Source: an uncultured Acetatifactor sp. (lineage in GTDB: Bacteria; Bacillota; Clostridia; Lachnospirales; Lachnospiraceae). Taken from it: a stretch of DNA of 64,000 bases. The DNA lies in NCBI GenBank assembly GCA_910580225.1, contig CAJTXE010000010.1, positions 19,710 to 83,709 on the forward strand, given 5' to 3'. The translations under genes and the position numbers were made by a program. This document shows, one piece after another, positions 28,471-35,423 of this stretch; position 1 is the first letter of the stretch; each line of letters opens with the position of its first letter. The notes beneath the pieces were generated by a model, which was not told where the DNA came from, ran no database searches, and saw only the letters and a list, made by a program, of their open reading frames with translations.

Positions 28471-28905
28471 TTACCATGTTCTTCTCAATCCGGCAGCAGG
28501 TGTAAGTTCGATTCCGATTGAACCAAACTCTGAGCAGTCCGGCATACTGTGGTTCAGGACGTACACGAGCTGCTGATTGTTCTCGATAGCCTCGCGGTCC
28601 ATCTCCCATTCTTCCTCATAGTCGCTGACATACAGATAGTTCTCCAGCTCGCCTATGTTCGTGAAGCCGTGGATTACGTGGTACACCAGTGCATCGTGCT
28701 CCCTCTCGAACTGCTCCACGCGCTTTTTCTGCTCCGCATCCAGCCAGAAGCACGCGCCGAACGGAGGGCGGCTTTCAGAAACCAGATTGTCTTTCTCAAA
28801 CTGTTTTATGGTCTCTCCGTAGATTCCCCATTTCTTCATGCGGGCGATAGCCTCGATTTTCTTTTTCTCTCTGCTTACTTCCATTGTCCTTATCCTTTCT
28901 GCCAT
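28471..28905 (-). CDS. Phage protein of unknown function (144 residues)
   Basis: Lys/Arg-rich N-terminus followed by an acidic C-terminal half (YVSDYEEEWEMDREA). Soluble. Part of the leftward operon with short spacing on both sides. The type is frequent on gut clostridial phages and conjugative elements, but I know no function. Confidence 0.55.
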   Translation of the reverse strand: MAERIRTMEVSREKKKIEAIARMKKWGIYGETIKQFEKDNLVSESRPPFGACFWLDAEQKKRVEQFEREHDALVYHVIHGFTNIGELENYLYVSDYEEEWEMDREAIENNQQLVYVLNHSMPDCSEFGSIGIELTPAAGLRRTW

Positions 28906-28929
28906 CGTTCCTCCGTGGCGGGTAAATTC

Positions 28930-29280
28930 TTATACATCCGGGCCGTCCTCATACCTGTCGATGACATCATCCACGTCTCCGTGTCCGCTGTCCCAGTTCC
29001 GCAGCAGGACTATTGCTCTTTCTCTGTCCATGCAGAGCCGGGCAGCAGCGCGGTCGATTTCATCATCCGAAAACCGGGTAGTGTTAATCTGCCTTCCGTT
29101 GATGTAGCCGTAGATGATGTCCCATCCTGCTCCAACCATAGCTTCTTCAAAACTGCTGCTTTCGCACAGCTTGCGGAGCTGCGCCACCAGCGCGTCCGTA
29201 GGCTCCACGTCATTTACCTCCAGGGCGTTTCTAAGGTCGTCCTCGTTCCAGCGTACCTCACCGAAATATTCCTCTGCCAT
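28930..29280 (-). CDS. Phage acidic protein of unknown function (116 residues)
   Basis: Acidic, soluble, with pattern FGEVRWNEDDLRNAL at the start and an Asp-rich end. Its start codon overlaps the stop of the upstream 187-residue gene by one base. No domain recognised. Confidence 0.55.
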   Translation of the reverse strand: MAEEYFGEVRWNEDDLRNALEVNDVEPTDALVAQLRKLCESSSFEEAMVGAGWDIIYGYINGRQINTTRFSDDEIDRAAARLCMDRERAIVLLRNWDSGHGDVDDVIDRYEDGPDV

Positions 29281-29843
29281 CAGTCGGCCCTCCTTTTCTC
29301 AGCTTCAATGTCGTGCCACTGCAATCCACGCGCTTTGTACAGCGGAATCCAGTGCGCTTCATAAAAATCATAGCCACATCCGTCGATGCCGAAGAAATAA
29401 CCGAATTCCTCGGATTCATAAACCCTGAACCCGCACTCGGACATAATCCTTATTCCGTCCATTTCTTCAAGCCAGTAATCATCCGCACTGTCACGGAAAG
29501 ACCACATTGTTCCCCACATCGGGAGCCATTCATCGCGCTCCACCTCGAAATCGTCTGCTTTTACAAGGATGCTGTTTCCGTCGTCCATTTTCACGCGGTA
29601 CGTCCCGTTATCGTAACAGTCCATAATCTCACCCGTGCTCGATGTTCCCACATAAGGCTTCCCGTCAGGCGTTTCCTCCGGCAGCTCGTAGACATACACC
29701 CGGTCAGTGTCGCGGGGTGTAGTTAGCTCGTGCCAGTCGTCGATGTCGTGCTTCATCAGTTTTTTAATAATGCCCTGCTGGATTGCATCCATTTCCCGGA
29801 CCCATTCACGCGAGGCATCTGCCACAGTCATTCCCTTGCTCAT
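29280..29843 (-). CDS. Phage protein of unknown function (187 residues)
   Basis: Start set at 29843 (MSKGMTVADA) after GGAG at good spacing; three codons further up a TTG would be too close to that site. The middle part (YVGTSSTGEIMDCYDNGTYRVKMDD, shown only in part: GEIMDCYDNGTYRVKMDD) suggests a small beta-barrel. The C-terminal part is rich in aromatic and acidic residues. Function unknown. Confidence 0.55.
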   Translation of the reverse strand: MSKGMTVADASREWVREMDAIQQGIIKKLMKHDIDDWHELTTPRDTDRVYVYELPEETPDGKPYVGTSSTGEIMDCYDNGTYRVKMDDGNSILVKADDFEVERDEWLPMWGTMWSFRDSADDYWLEEMDGIRIMSECGFRVYESEEFGYFFGIDGCGYDFYEAHWIPLYKARGLQWHDIEAEKRRAD

Positions 29844-29862
29844 TTCTGCCAACTCCTTTCGC

Positions 29863-30144
29863 TCATTTCTCTGTCTTGCCGCGAACCGGCTTCTTGCACT
29901 TTACAACATAAATTTTGTTTTCCACACGGTACACATCGAACACTTCCGCAAGCTCATTCTGCTTCTGATACCGTCTGATTGCGCCAAACTTATTCTTGCA
30001 GTCTTTCAGGTCGTCGTATTCGATGCACATATTCTTCTTCTGGCCGTTCGCAAGGAATGCAATGACCGCCAGTACTTCCTCGCTCTGCTTACCGCCAGAG
30101 CCTTTCTTTGCGGGCAAAAACTCAACATCATATGTAATCTTCAT
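29863..30144 (-). CDS. Phage basic protein of unknown function (93 residues)
   Basis: Alternating hydrophobic and charged residues suggest a small beta-rich domain with a Lys-rich tail (KCKKPVRGKTEK). It overlaps the end of the sigma-like gene by 17 bases. No family recognised. Confidence 0.5.
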   Translation of the reverse strand: MKITYDVEFLPAKKGSGGKQSEEVLAVIAFLANGQKKNMCIEYDDLKDCKNKFGAIRRYQKQNELAEVFDVYRVENKIYVVKCKKPVRGKTEK

Positions 30145-30505
30145 ATTCGCTTACCTCCGTATATGGTATAAAATCTAAATTCTTGGCAGTTATCGTATCT
30201 CCGAATGTCATCCCGTCCGTTCCGGGTATCGCTTCTTCGAGGCTCACAGTCTTAATCCTCCGGCCCTGCTTTGTCCGCTCGTTGCAGACGGCGGATGCCA
30301 TGTTGCGCCAGGCGATAGTGGTGAACCGGTATTTATACAGGTCTGGCCGCCGGAACCAGAGCTCTACGGCCCGCAGATACCTGAACACCACCACGTCGTA
30401 CCACTCGTCCGGCGGCAGCTTCTTTGAAGCGAGGAACCTTTCGACGATGTAATGGTTTTCTGCCGCTACTGCCTGTTCAGCAGGGGTCAGGGGTTCCAGT
30501 TTCAT
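30128..30505 (-). CDS. Sigma-70 region-2-like protein
   Basis: A 125-residue protein that follows the layout of sigma-factor region 2: AAENHYIVERFLA, then WYDVVVFRYLRAVELW in place of the core-binding helix, then YKYRFTTIAWRNMASAVCNE in place of the -10-recognising helix, and SLEE. There is no region 4, so it may need a partner or act as an anti-host or accessory factor. The start overlaps a 13-codon frame (ATGA) that contains a run of eight G; one extra G would fuse that frame to this gene. Assignment is by pattern. Confidence 0.6.
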   Translation of the reverse strand: MKLEPLTPAEQAVAAENHYIVERFLASKKLPPDEWYDVVVFRYLRAVELWFRRPDLYKYRFTTIAWRNMASAVCNERTKQGRRIKTVSLEEAIPGTDGMTFGDTITAKNLDFIPYTEVSEYEDYI

Positions 30506-30543
30506 GGCTCCCCCCCCATAGTATAGGTTTCCTCATTTGCCAT
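30502..30543 (-). other. 13-codon frame with G8 tract upstream of the sigma-like gene
   Basis: ATG at 30543 follows AGGAGGTA and encodes MANEETYTMGGEP; its stop overlaps the next ATG. The tract at 30510-30517 is eight G on the sense strand. With nine G it would read in frame into the sigma-like gene. Either a coupling leader, a slippage switch or a sequencing slip. Confidence 0.4.
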
Positions 30544-30555
30544 TACCTCCTGTGC

Positions 30556-31515
30556 TTACTTTTGGTTCCTCCCCCCCCGTTTAGCCGGTTCCTCTTTCAG
30601 CTGCGGATGGATGTCGCTGAATTCTGTCTCAAAAAGTTGATGGATTACCGCATCGCCCATTTCCGTGCGGTATTCTTCAAGTTCTTCCACGGTATAGAAA
30701 TCCAGCAGAGCCTCATATTCTTCCCGGATGTCCTCCGGCAGCTTTTTCAGGACTTTTTCCTCATCGTACCAGCTTAAATAACTGCGCCCCCAGCCCATGC
30801 CGCAATATCGGCTTGCTTCGATGTATTCGTACTGGGGAAATTCCGGCTTCACAGATTCCGCAATAATCTCCACAACCTTTCGCACTGTGTTCTCCAGCTG
30901 TTTCCGGTTGATGTACTCATGCAGCGTATGGGCATTGTAATACCCTGACGAAAGGTTTACAGCGGCGATTCCCAGCTCCGGGGCTATATACGAGATGTCG
31001 CTGAACGAACCGAACGCCGTCTTGAACCCCTTTCCTGTTATGTAATCCTCGAAGTCTCTGTTTCCGCAATCATAATAAACAGCATCATTCTTGCCTTTCC
31101 TATCAATCTCGATAATCAGTTTCAACTGGTCGAGTTCCTTTGGCAGAACACCCTTGCGGTACTTCGTGCAGAACGTGCTTGCCCCCACGCTGCCGACTTC
31201 CTCGTCGCAGGTGAACAGCAGCCAGGGCTTTACTTTCGACTGCTCATATGTCGCGTTCAGGGCATATACGCCACACCTATCGTCGCCGCCTATTCCCTGC
31301 GGGGACATCAGAATTTCTCCGTTGCCTGTCTTGCAAATCTGCTTTACAGGCTCGGGATGTACCGTATCGAGATGCGCCACCAGAAGTACCGGAGCCTCCC
31401 CCCTGACAAGGATGTAGCTGTTCTTGCACACATTTATGCGTCCCTTGTAAAACGCCCGCAGCCTTGCAAAAAGCTCTTTTTGTGTAGGTTTTAAGAAATC
31501 TTCCAAAGGTTTCAT
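30556..31515 (-). CDS. Zinc-dependent exopeptidase (M20/M28/M42-like) carried by the phage
   Basis: A 319-residue metallopeptidase-like protein with a complete set of expected ligands: HLD (H48, D50), GGDD (D78/D79), CDEEVG (E105 general base, E106), EIDRKG (D138) and H199 in AHTLHEY. This matches cocatalytic di-zinc aminopeptidases related to peptidase T. No signal peptide, so it acts in the cytoplasm. Such an enzyme is unusual in a phage. The last codons run through a G8 tract (30571-30578). It overlaps the zinc-ribbon gene by four bases. Confidence 0.75.
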   Translation of the reverse strand: MKPLEDFLKPTQKELFARLRAFYKGRINVCKNSYILVRGEAPVLLVAHLDTVHPEPVKQICKTGNGEILMSPQGIGGDDRCGVYALNATYEQSKVKPWLLFTCDEEVGSVGASTFCTKYRKGVLPKELDQLKLIIEIDRKGKNDAVYYDCGNRDFEDYITGKGFKTAFGSFSDISYIAPELGIAAVNLSSGYYNAHTLHEYINRKQLENTVRKVVEIIAESVKPEFPQYEYIEASRYCGMGWGRSYLSWYDEEKVLKKLPEDIREEYEALLDFYTVEELEEYRTEMGDAVIHQLFETEFSDIHPQLKEEPAKRGGRNQK

Positions 31516-33203
31516 ACCGCTTCCTCCTTTTCTTCATCATCATCTTCCTGCTCGATAAATGCTCCGCAATTCGGGCAGGTTCCATCTCCGCAAGCCTCAA
31601 TCAGTTTTCCGCAGTGCGGGCAGGTTTCATAATCTCTTGAACAGCTAATGCAGATGTATTCCCGTTCTCCGTTTTCACGAACCAGTTCCACCATGACTTC
31701 CGCTGGATAATATTCGTCGCACTCATCACAGCAGGAATAATTTTCAAGACAACTTTCGCATACCGATACCGAATAACCGTTCCGGTCATGCGCGTCGTAA
31801 ATATCCTCGTTTTTGTGCCAGCTCCCGCAGTCATCGCACTGCGTATAATATTCATTCAGGCAGTGGTTGCAGACATTCCGGCCATCGACATAATTCATGC
31901 TCTCATTGTCGTGGTATCTTCCGCAGACTTCGCAATACTGGAAATTATTTTCGAGACAGCTATCACAAACCTGAATCTCGTGCCCCTCATTGTCGTAAGC
32001 GGTGTTCAAATCGCTGCAAGGCTCTCCACAATCGTCACAGTATCTACCGCTTTTACAATCATCGCAGTACAGTTTCGTATCAATCTCATTACCGCAGCGG
32101 ATGCAGAGGCCGTATGTGCCTACAGTCAGCGGTTCCCCGTTTTCCTCATCGAAATCATTTCTGAAGCTGATGTGACCATCAAATTCGCTATATGTCCAGT
32201 CCGCATACCCGCCGAAACCAATTCCCTCTCTTACCCAGTCTGCCTTATCTCCTGTAGAGCTTACCGTTTTCCAGAGGTTCGGAACATTTTCCAGCATGGA
32301 GATTTCACGCTGCACCAAATCACGGTAGAGCTTGGAATCGGCCTGCGCCCCGCGCGTACCCCCAGAAGTGTTGTACATCCTGCTCTGCAACAGCAGCCCG
32401 CTTCCCGGACGATATGCGAAAATCTGCCTCGTGGTCTTGCGGTTATTGAATGTCTCCGGGTCTCCGGGGTCTGCAACGGTGAACACAATAAAGCTGACAT
32501 CATCCCGCGCGTAGCCGGAACATCCATTGTTGTACTGGTATTCTGTAGAGTTGAACGAATGGCAGCTTGTGAGCGTCTGCCCACGTTGGTCTCCTTTCGG
32601 GTTGCTCATCGTGATGAAGTGTGCCGGGTTTATTGAGACGTACAGCTTGAACCCTATCTTCTTCGAGTTCATCTCATCGGCGAACTGCGCGAAGAGCCTC
32701 TGAAACTCGCTGCCCGCTGTCTCATCGGCAACCCCCAGGGCTACGCAGAGCGCCTTGAACACCCTGCTCGGCTTCTTCGTAGGGGTGTATGCTTTCGGAG
32801 CGAGCACATTTATTGCCTTAATGCTCAATTCACGGTCTGTTTCAGACTGCTGCGGGCAGCAAAAAAGGTTCAGGGCCTGCAAAATGTTATAGTACCTGTC
32901 ACCGCTACAGGCGAGTGCGTCACGCAGAATCTGCGTGCCGAGCTCTATAAGCCTGTTATAATCAGGGTCATGCGTCCGGGTCCCATTTATGACAAGAGCG
33001 TCAAGTTTCCCATCCCACACGGGGGATTTGCTGAAAAGCTCGCGCAGACCCTGCTTTGCGTAGGAGCTGTCCTCTGCGAGCTTACAAATAAAGCTGTCTG
33101 ACACGTCATCAAGAACTTCCGTCATGCCCGTGTGCGCTCCGTAATCTTCGAGCGCCTGTCTGATATTCTGTTCAGCCTGTTCAATTATTTCCTGCATTTC
33201 CAT
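31512..33203 (-). CDS. Large phage protein with a C-terminal array of zinc ribbons
   Basis: 563 residues. Residues 1 to about 340 are a mixed alpha/beta region of unknown type (SFNSTEYQYNNGCSGYARDD is conspicuous). From about 345 to 550 there are roughly a dozen CxxC pairs (CIRCG, CDDC, CDDCG, CDSC, CEVCG, CNHC, CDDCG, CESC, CDEC, CISC, CPHC, CPNCG), enough for about six zinc ribbons in a row. The end is strongly acidic. The array suggests RNA, DNA or protein binding. Cytoplasmic; operon with the peptidase gene. I do not know a described function. Confidence 0.65.
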   Translation of the reverse strand: MEMQEIIEQAEQNIRQALEDYGAHTGMTEVLDDVSDSFICKLAEDSSYAKQGLRELFSKSPVWDGKLDALVINGTRTHDPDYNRLIELGTQILRDALACSGDRYYNILQALNLFCCPQQSETDRELSIKAINVLAPKAYTPTKKPSRVFKALCVALGVADETAGSEFQRLFAQFADEMNSKKIGFKLYVSINPAHFITMSNPKGDQRGQTLTSCHSFNSTEYQYNNGCSGYARDDVSFIVFTVADPGDPETFNNRKTTRQIFAYRPGSGLLLQSRMYNTSGGTRGAQADSKLYRDLVQREISMLENVPNLWKTVSSTGDKADWVREGIGFGGYADWTYSEFDGHISFRNDFDEENGEPLTVGTYGLCIRCGNEIDTKLYCDDCKSGRYCDDCGEPCSDLNTAYDNEGHEIQVCDSCLENNFQYCEVCGRYHDNESMNYVDGRNVCNHCLNEYYTQCDDCGSWHKNEDIYDAHDRNGYSVSVCESCLENYSCCDECDEYYPAEVMVELVRENGEREYICISCSRDYETCPHCGKLIEACGDGTCPNCGAFIEQEDDDEEKEEAV

Positions 33204-33651
33204 CTTTGGAATCCTCCTTTAACAACATTCCATCGTTTATATAGTTCGCAAATATCCAGTTCCGGCAGGTGCGCTGCCTTTTCGTGAAGTACCCCGGCGG
33301 GTTCGGCTTGTAGTCCTGGAACTTTATCTCCCTTGCGTCTGTAATTTCCAGCCGGATGTTCGCGTTGTCCACGAGAACTTTCTCTCCGGCAGCAGGAACG
33401 AACGCGACGTGCGTGTTCTGCCACCAGTTGAACCCTGCGCTCAACCCGCAGAGGTAGTACGCCACCGCTTTCGGGTGCTCCTTGACCTCGATGTCGATAT
33501 GCGCCGACGGCTGGTGAAGCGTCCCCCAGTATACGCGCCCGTCCCGGTCCCCTGTGAAGCACTCCGCACAGCATTTATAGATGTTCACTTTGCGGATGCT
33601 GCGCAGCCAAAAGAACTCGTGGTAACGCTTCACATCAAGAATTAGCCTCAT
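33181..33651 (-). CDS. Phage protein of unknown function, paralogue of the integrase-coupled protein
   Basis: 156 residues with FFWLRSIR, KCCAECFTG, YYLCGLSAGF, NTHVAFVP and RTCRNWIFANY. The same blocks in the same order occur in the 144-residue protein at 49242-49676, so the two are paralogues inside one prophage. Conserved cysteines and aromatics suggest a small metal- or nucleic-acid-binding fold. It overlaps both neighbours in the leftward operon. Function unknown; see the integrase neighbour for a hypothesis. Confidence 0.65.
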   Translation of the reverse strand: MRLILDVKRYHEFFWLRSIRKVNIYKCCAECFTGDRDGRVYWGTLHQPSAHIDIEVKEHPKAVAYYLCGLSAGFNWWQNTHVAFVPAAGEKVLVDNANIRLEITDAREIKFQDYKPNPPGYFTKRQRTCRNWIFANYINDGMLLKEDSKDGNAGNN

Positions 33652-34126
33652 CAGTAGCTGCCTCCTTTTTCCTGCGCCCGCCGCGCTTCTTCGTGGTCTT
33701 TTCTGCCGCAGGTTCCTCCTTGGCCTCCGCGCCTTTCTTTTTCTTAGGGGCTTTCTGCTTCTTTGTTACCGGCTCGCTCACTGTCCAGTTCAGCTGTACC
33801 TTGAAGCTGCCGTCGCCCATCTTCTCGATGACGCTGCTCCATCCCTCGCCGCTTGCGGAAACCTCATCGTCCTCACGGTTCGCGCTGTCGGCAGCAGCCT
33901 TAATCTGTTCCAGAATATCTGCGGCCACAATCTGCATCGCTTCGGCAGCTTTCAGGTATTCCTCCAGCCAGTAGGCCGCTTTCTTATAGCTGCGCACCGT
34001 GTAGGTCGCCTCGGCCTGGCATCTGCCTGTGCCGATTACAATGTCCATCACGTTCTCGCTCTCAACGTAGTTCGCCTGTCCAGGCTCGTGGACTTTTACC
34101 CATCTTCCCTGTTTCAGTTCTGCCAT
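33635..34126 (-). CDS. Phage protein with Lys/Ala/Glu-rich tail (163 residues)
   Basis: An ordered N-terminal domain (about 1-115) is followed by a low-complexity basic tail (KKQKAPKKKKGAEAKEE and KKRGGRRKKEAATDE), typical of nucleic-acid contact. Start after AGGAGGACAAACAG. Similar tails occur on phage DNA-binding proteins, but no family was recognised. Confidence 0.55.
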   Translation of the reverse strand: MAELKQGRWVKVHEPGQANYVESENVMDIVIGTGRCQAEATYTVRSYKKAAYWLEEYLKAAEAMQIVAADILEQIKAAADSANREDDEVSASGEGWSSVIEKMGDGSFKVQLNWTVSEPVTKKQKAPKKKKGAEAKEEPAAEKTTKKRGGRRKKEAATDEANS

Positions 34127-34251
34127 CTGTTTGTCCTCCTTTTGGCTTTTTTTTTTGGTTCCGCGCTCTGCATTTCCACGGGCTTGCGACCGTTCGCAGG
34201 GACTTATTTCTGTGATGTCCTGCGAGCTGCATTACGGCGGGCCGTAGCCCT

Positions 34252-34407
34252 TTATGCCGCCAACTTTAATTTCATCTGCCGAATGCGCTCGCGCTCGGCT
34301 GATATGTACTGGATGTCATCTTCGCTCAACCCATCTTCTGACTGGATAGCGTCCTCAATAAATCCTCTCAAAGCGTTCTCTGTTATCCTCAGCATCGTGT
34401 CGTTCAT
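34252..34407 (-). CDS. Small phage protein (51 residues)
   Basis: Begins MNDTMLRITENALRGF and ends in a charged helix (ERERIRQMKLKLAA). AAGGAGGAC lies before the ATG. First gene of the long leftward operon; only 40 bases separate it from the rightward operon. A ten-base A tract lies in the following spacer (complement of 34147-34156). Function unknown. Confidence 0.55.
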   Translation of the reverse strand: MNDTMLRITENALRGFIEDAIQSEDGLSEDDIQYISAERERIRQMKLKLAA

Positions 34408-34447
34408 GGCTTGTCCTCCTTAATCCGACTTAAAGTGTTTTGCTCAA

Positions 34448-34972
34448 ATGCAGCTAACTATTGATATGGACAGAATTAAAAGATTTTCTTCCATCGCCGC
34501 CATGACAGCTCTGTGTGTGACGCTGACTGCTTGCGGTGGAAAAGATGGAAAAGAAACCGAACCGAGCCCGGCGTACAACGTAGAGCTAAACCGGACGCTT
34601 GTGGTTGTTTTGGCAGAACCCGTGCCGACGGAACAGCCGTGGACGGATGAAGAAGTTGAGGCGATAGCCCTCGTTCTTGCGGGTGAGTGCTACGAGGATA
34701 AAAAGCAGGATAAAAGGCGCGTGTGCGAAGTAATCCTGAACCGTGTGAGCAGCGACGAGTTCGACGACACCGTAATCGGGGTGATAACAAAGTCGAGCCA
34801 ATTCCACGGCTACTGGGCGCAGTCCAGGCCCGTATCTGACGATGACAGGGCGGTTGCGGAACAGGCGCTGAAAGACTGGTACAGCACGGGATGCGCCCCG
34901 TTATCTGAATACCTGTATTTTGAAGCAGGGGATAACAGAGAGAACGAATTCCGAAAGGAGTTCTCAAAATAA
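34448..34972 (+). CDS. Lipoprotein cell-wall hydrolase (SleB/Hydrolase_2 type)
   Basis: 174 residues. An N-terminal lipoprotein signal (MTALCVTLTACGG, lipobox cysteine about 29) is followed by a linker. Then comes the SleB-like domain: WTDEEVEAIALVLAGECYED (catalytic glutamate in AGE), VCEVILNRV, ITKSSQFHGYW and a terminal FEAGDNRE. It would cut peptidoglycan from the outside of the membrane. Neither ATG at 34448 nor ATG at 34466 has a strong ribosome site. A secreted wall hydrolase at the head of an early operon is unusual; it might alter superinfection or help DNA entry. Confidence 0.75.
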   Translation: MQLTIDMDRIKRFSSIAAMTALCVTLTACGGKDGKETEPSPAYNVELNRTLVVVLAEPVPTEQPWTDEEVEAIALVLAGECYEDKKQDKRRVCEVILNRVSSDEFDDTVIGVITKSSQFHGYWAQSRPVSDDDRAVAEQALKDWYSTGCAPLSEYLYFEAGDNRENEFRKEFSK

Positions 34973-34994
34973 ATTTCCATAAGGAGGACAAACA

Positions 34995-35423
34995 ATGTTA
35001 GAAGTAAAAATCATCATCGAGGCTACAGAGCTGGCAAATGCAATCAACAATCTTGCCGCTGCGATGGGCGGCGCAAAGCACCCCATTTCCGCGCAGACAG
35101 CAGTACCTGCGGCGCAGACAACGGCTCCGACAGCACAGGCCGCCGCACCTGCGACACAGCAGACAGCGGCTCCAACCGCTCCGGCTCCTGCCTCTGCTGC
35201 TGCTCCCATGAATTATCCCGCTCCTGGCGTTCCGCTTGCACAGCCGCCAAAGTATACGGTGGACCAGATTATGGCTGCCGGGGCGATGCTGATGGACGCT
35301 GGCAAGGTGAATGAACTGATGAACCTGCTGCACTCATTCGGTGTCCAGGCAGTTATGGACCTGAAACCGGAACAGCTCGGTGCTTTTGCTACAGCACTTA
35401 GGGAATTGGGGGCGAAGATATGA
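34995..35423 (+). CDS. Phage protein with Ala/Pro/Thr-rich linker (142 residues)
   Basis: A short N-terminal helix, a low-complexity linker of Ala, Pro, Thr and Gln (about 30-75), and a C-terminal helical domain (YTVDQIMAAGAMLMDAG, LRELGAKI). Strong AGGAGGAC site. It overlaps the DUF2800 gene by four bases. Known as a recurring unannotated gene in Firmicute phage replication modules; role unknown. Confidence 0.6.
   Translation: MLEVKIIIEATELANAINNLAAAMGGAKHPISAQTAVPAAQTTAPTAQAAAPATQQTAAPTAPAPASAAAPMNYPAPGVPLAQPPKYTVDQIMAAGAMLMDAGKVNELMNLLHSFGVQAVMDLKPEQLGAFATALRELGAKI

Noticed and set aside
28460..28609. N-terminal extension of the 134-residue phage protein
   Set aside because: It overlaps the coding part of the upstream gene, while a strong ribosome site stands before the internal ATG.
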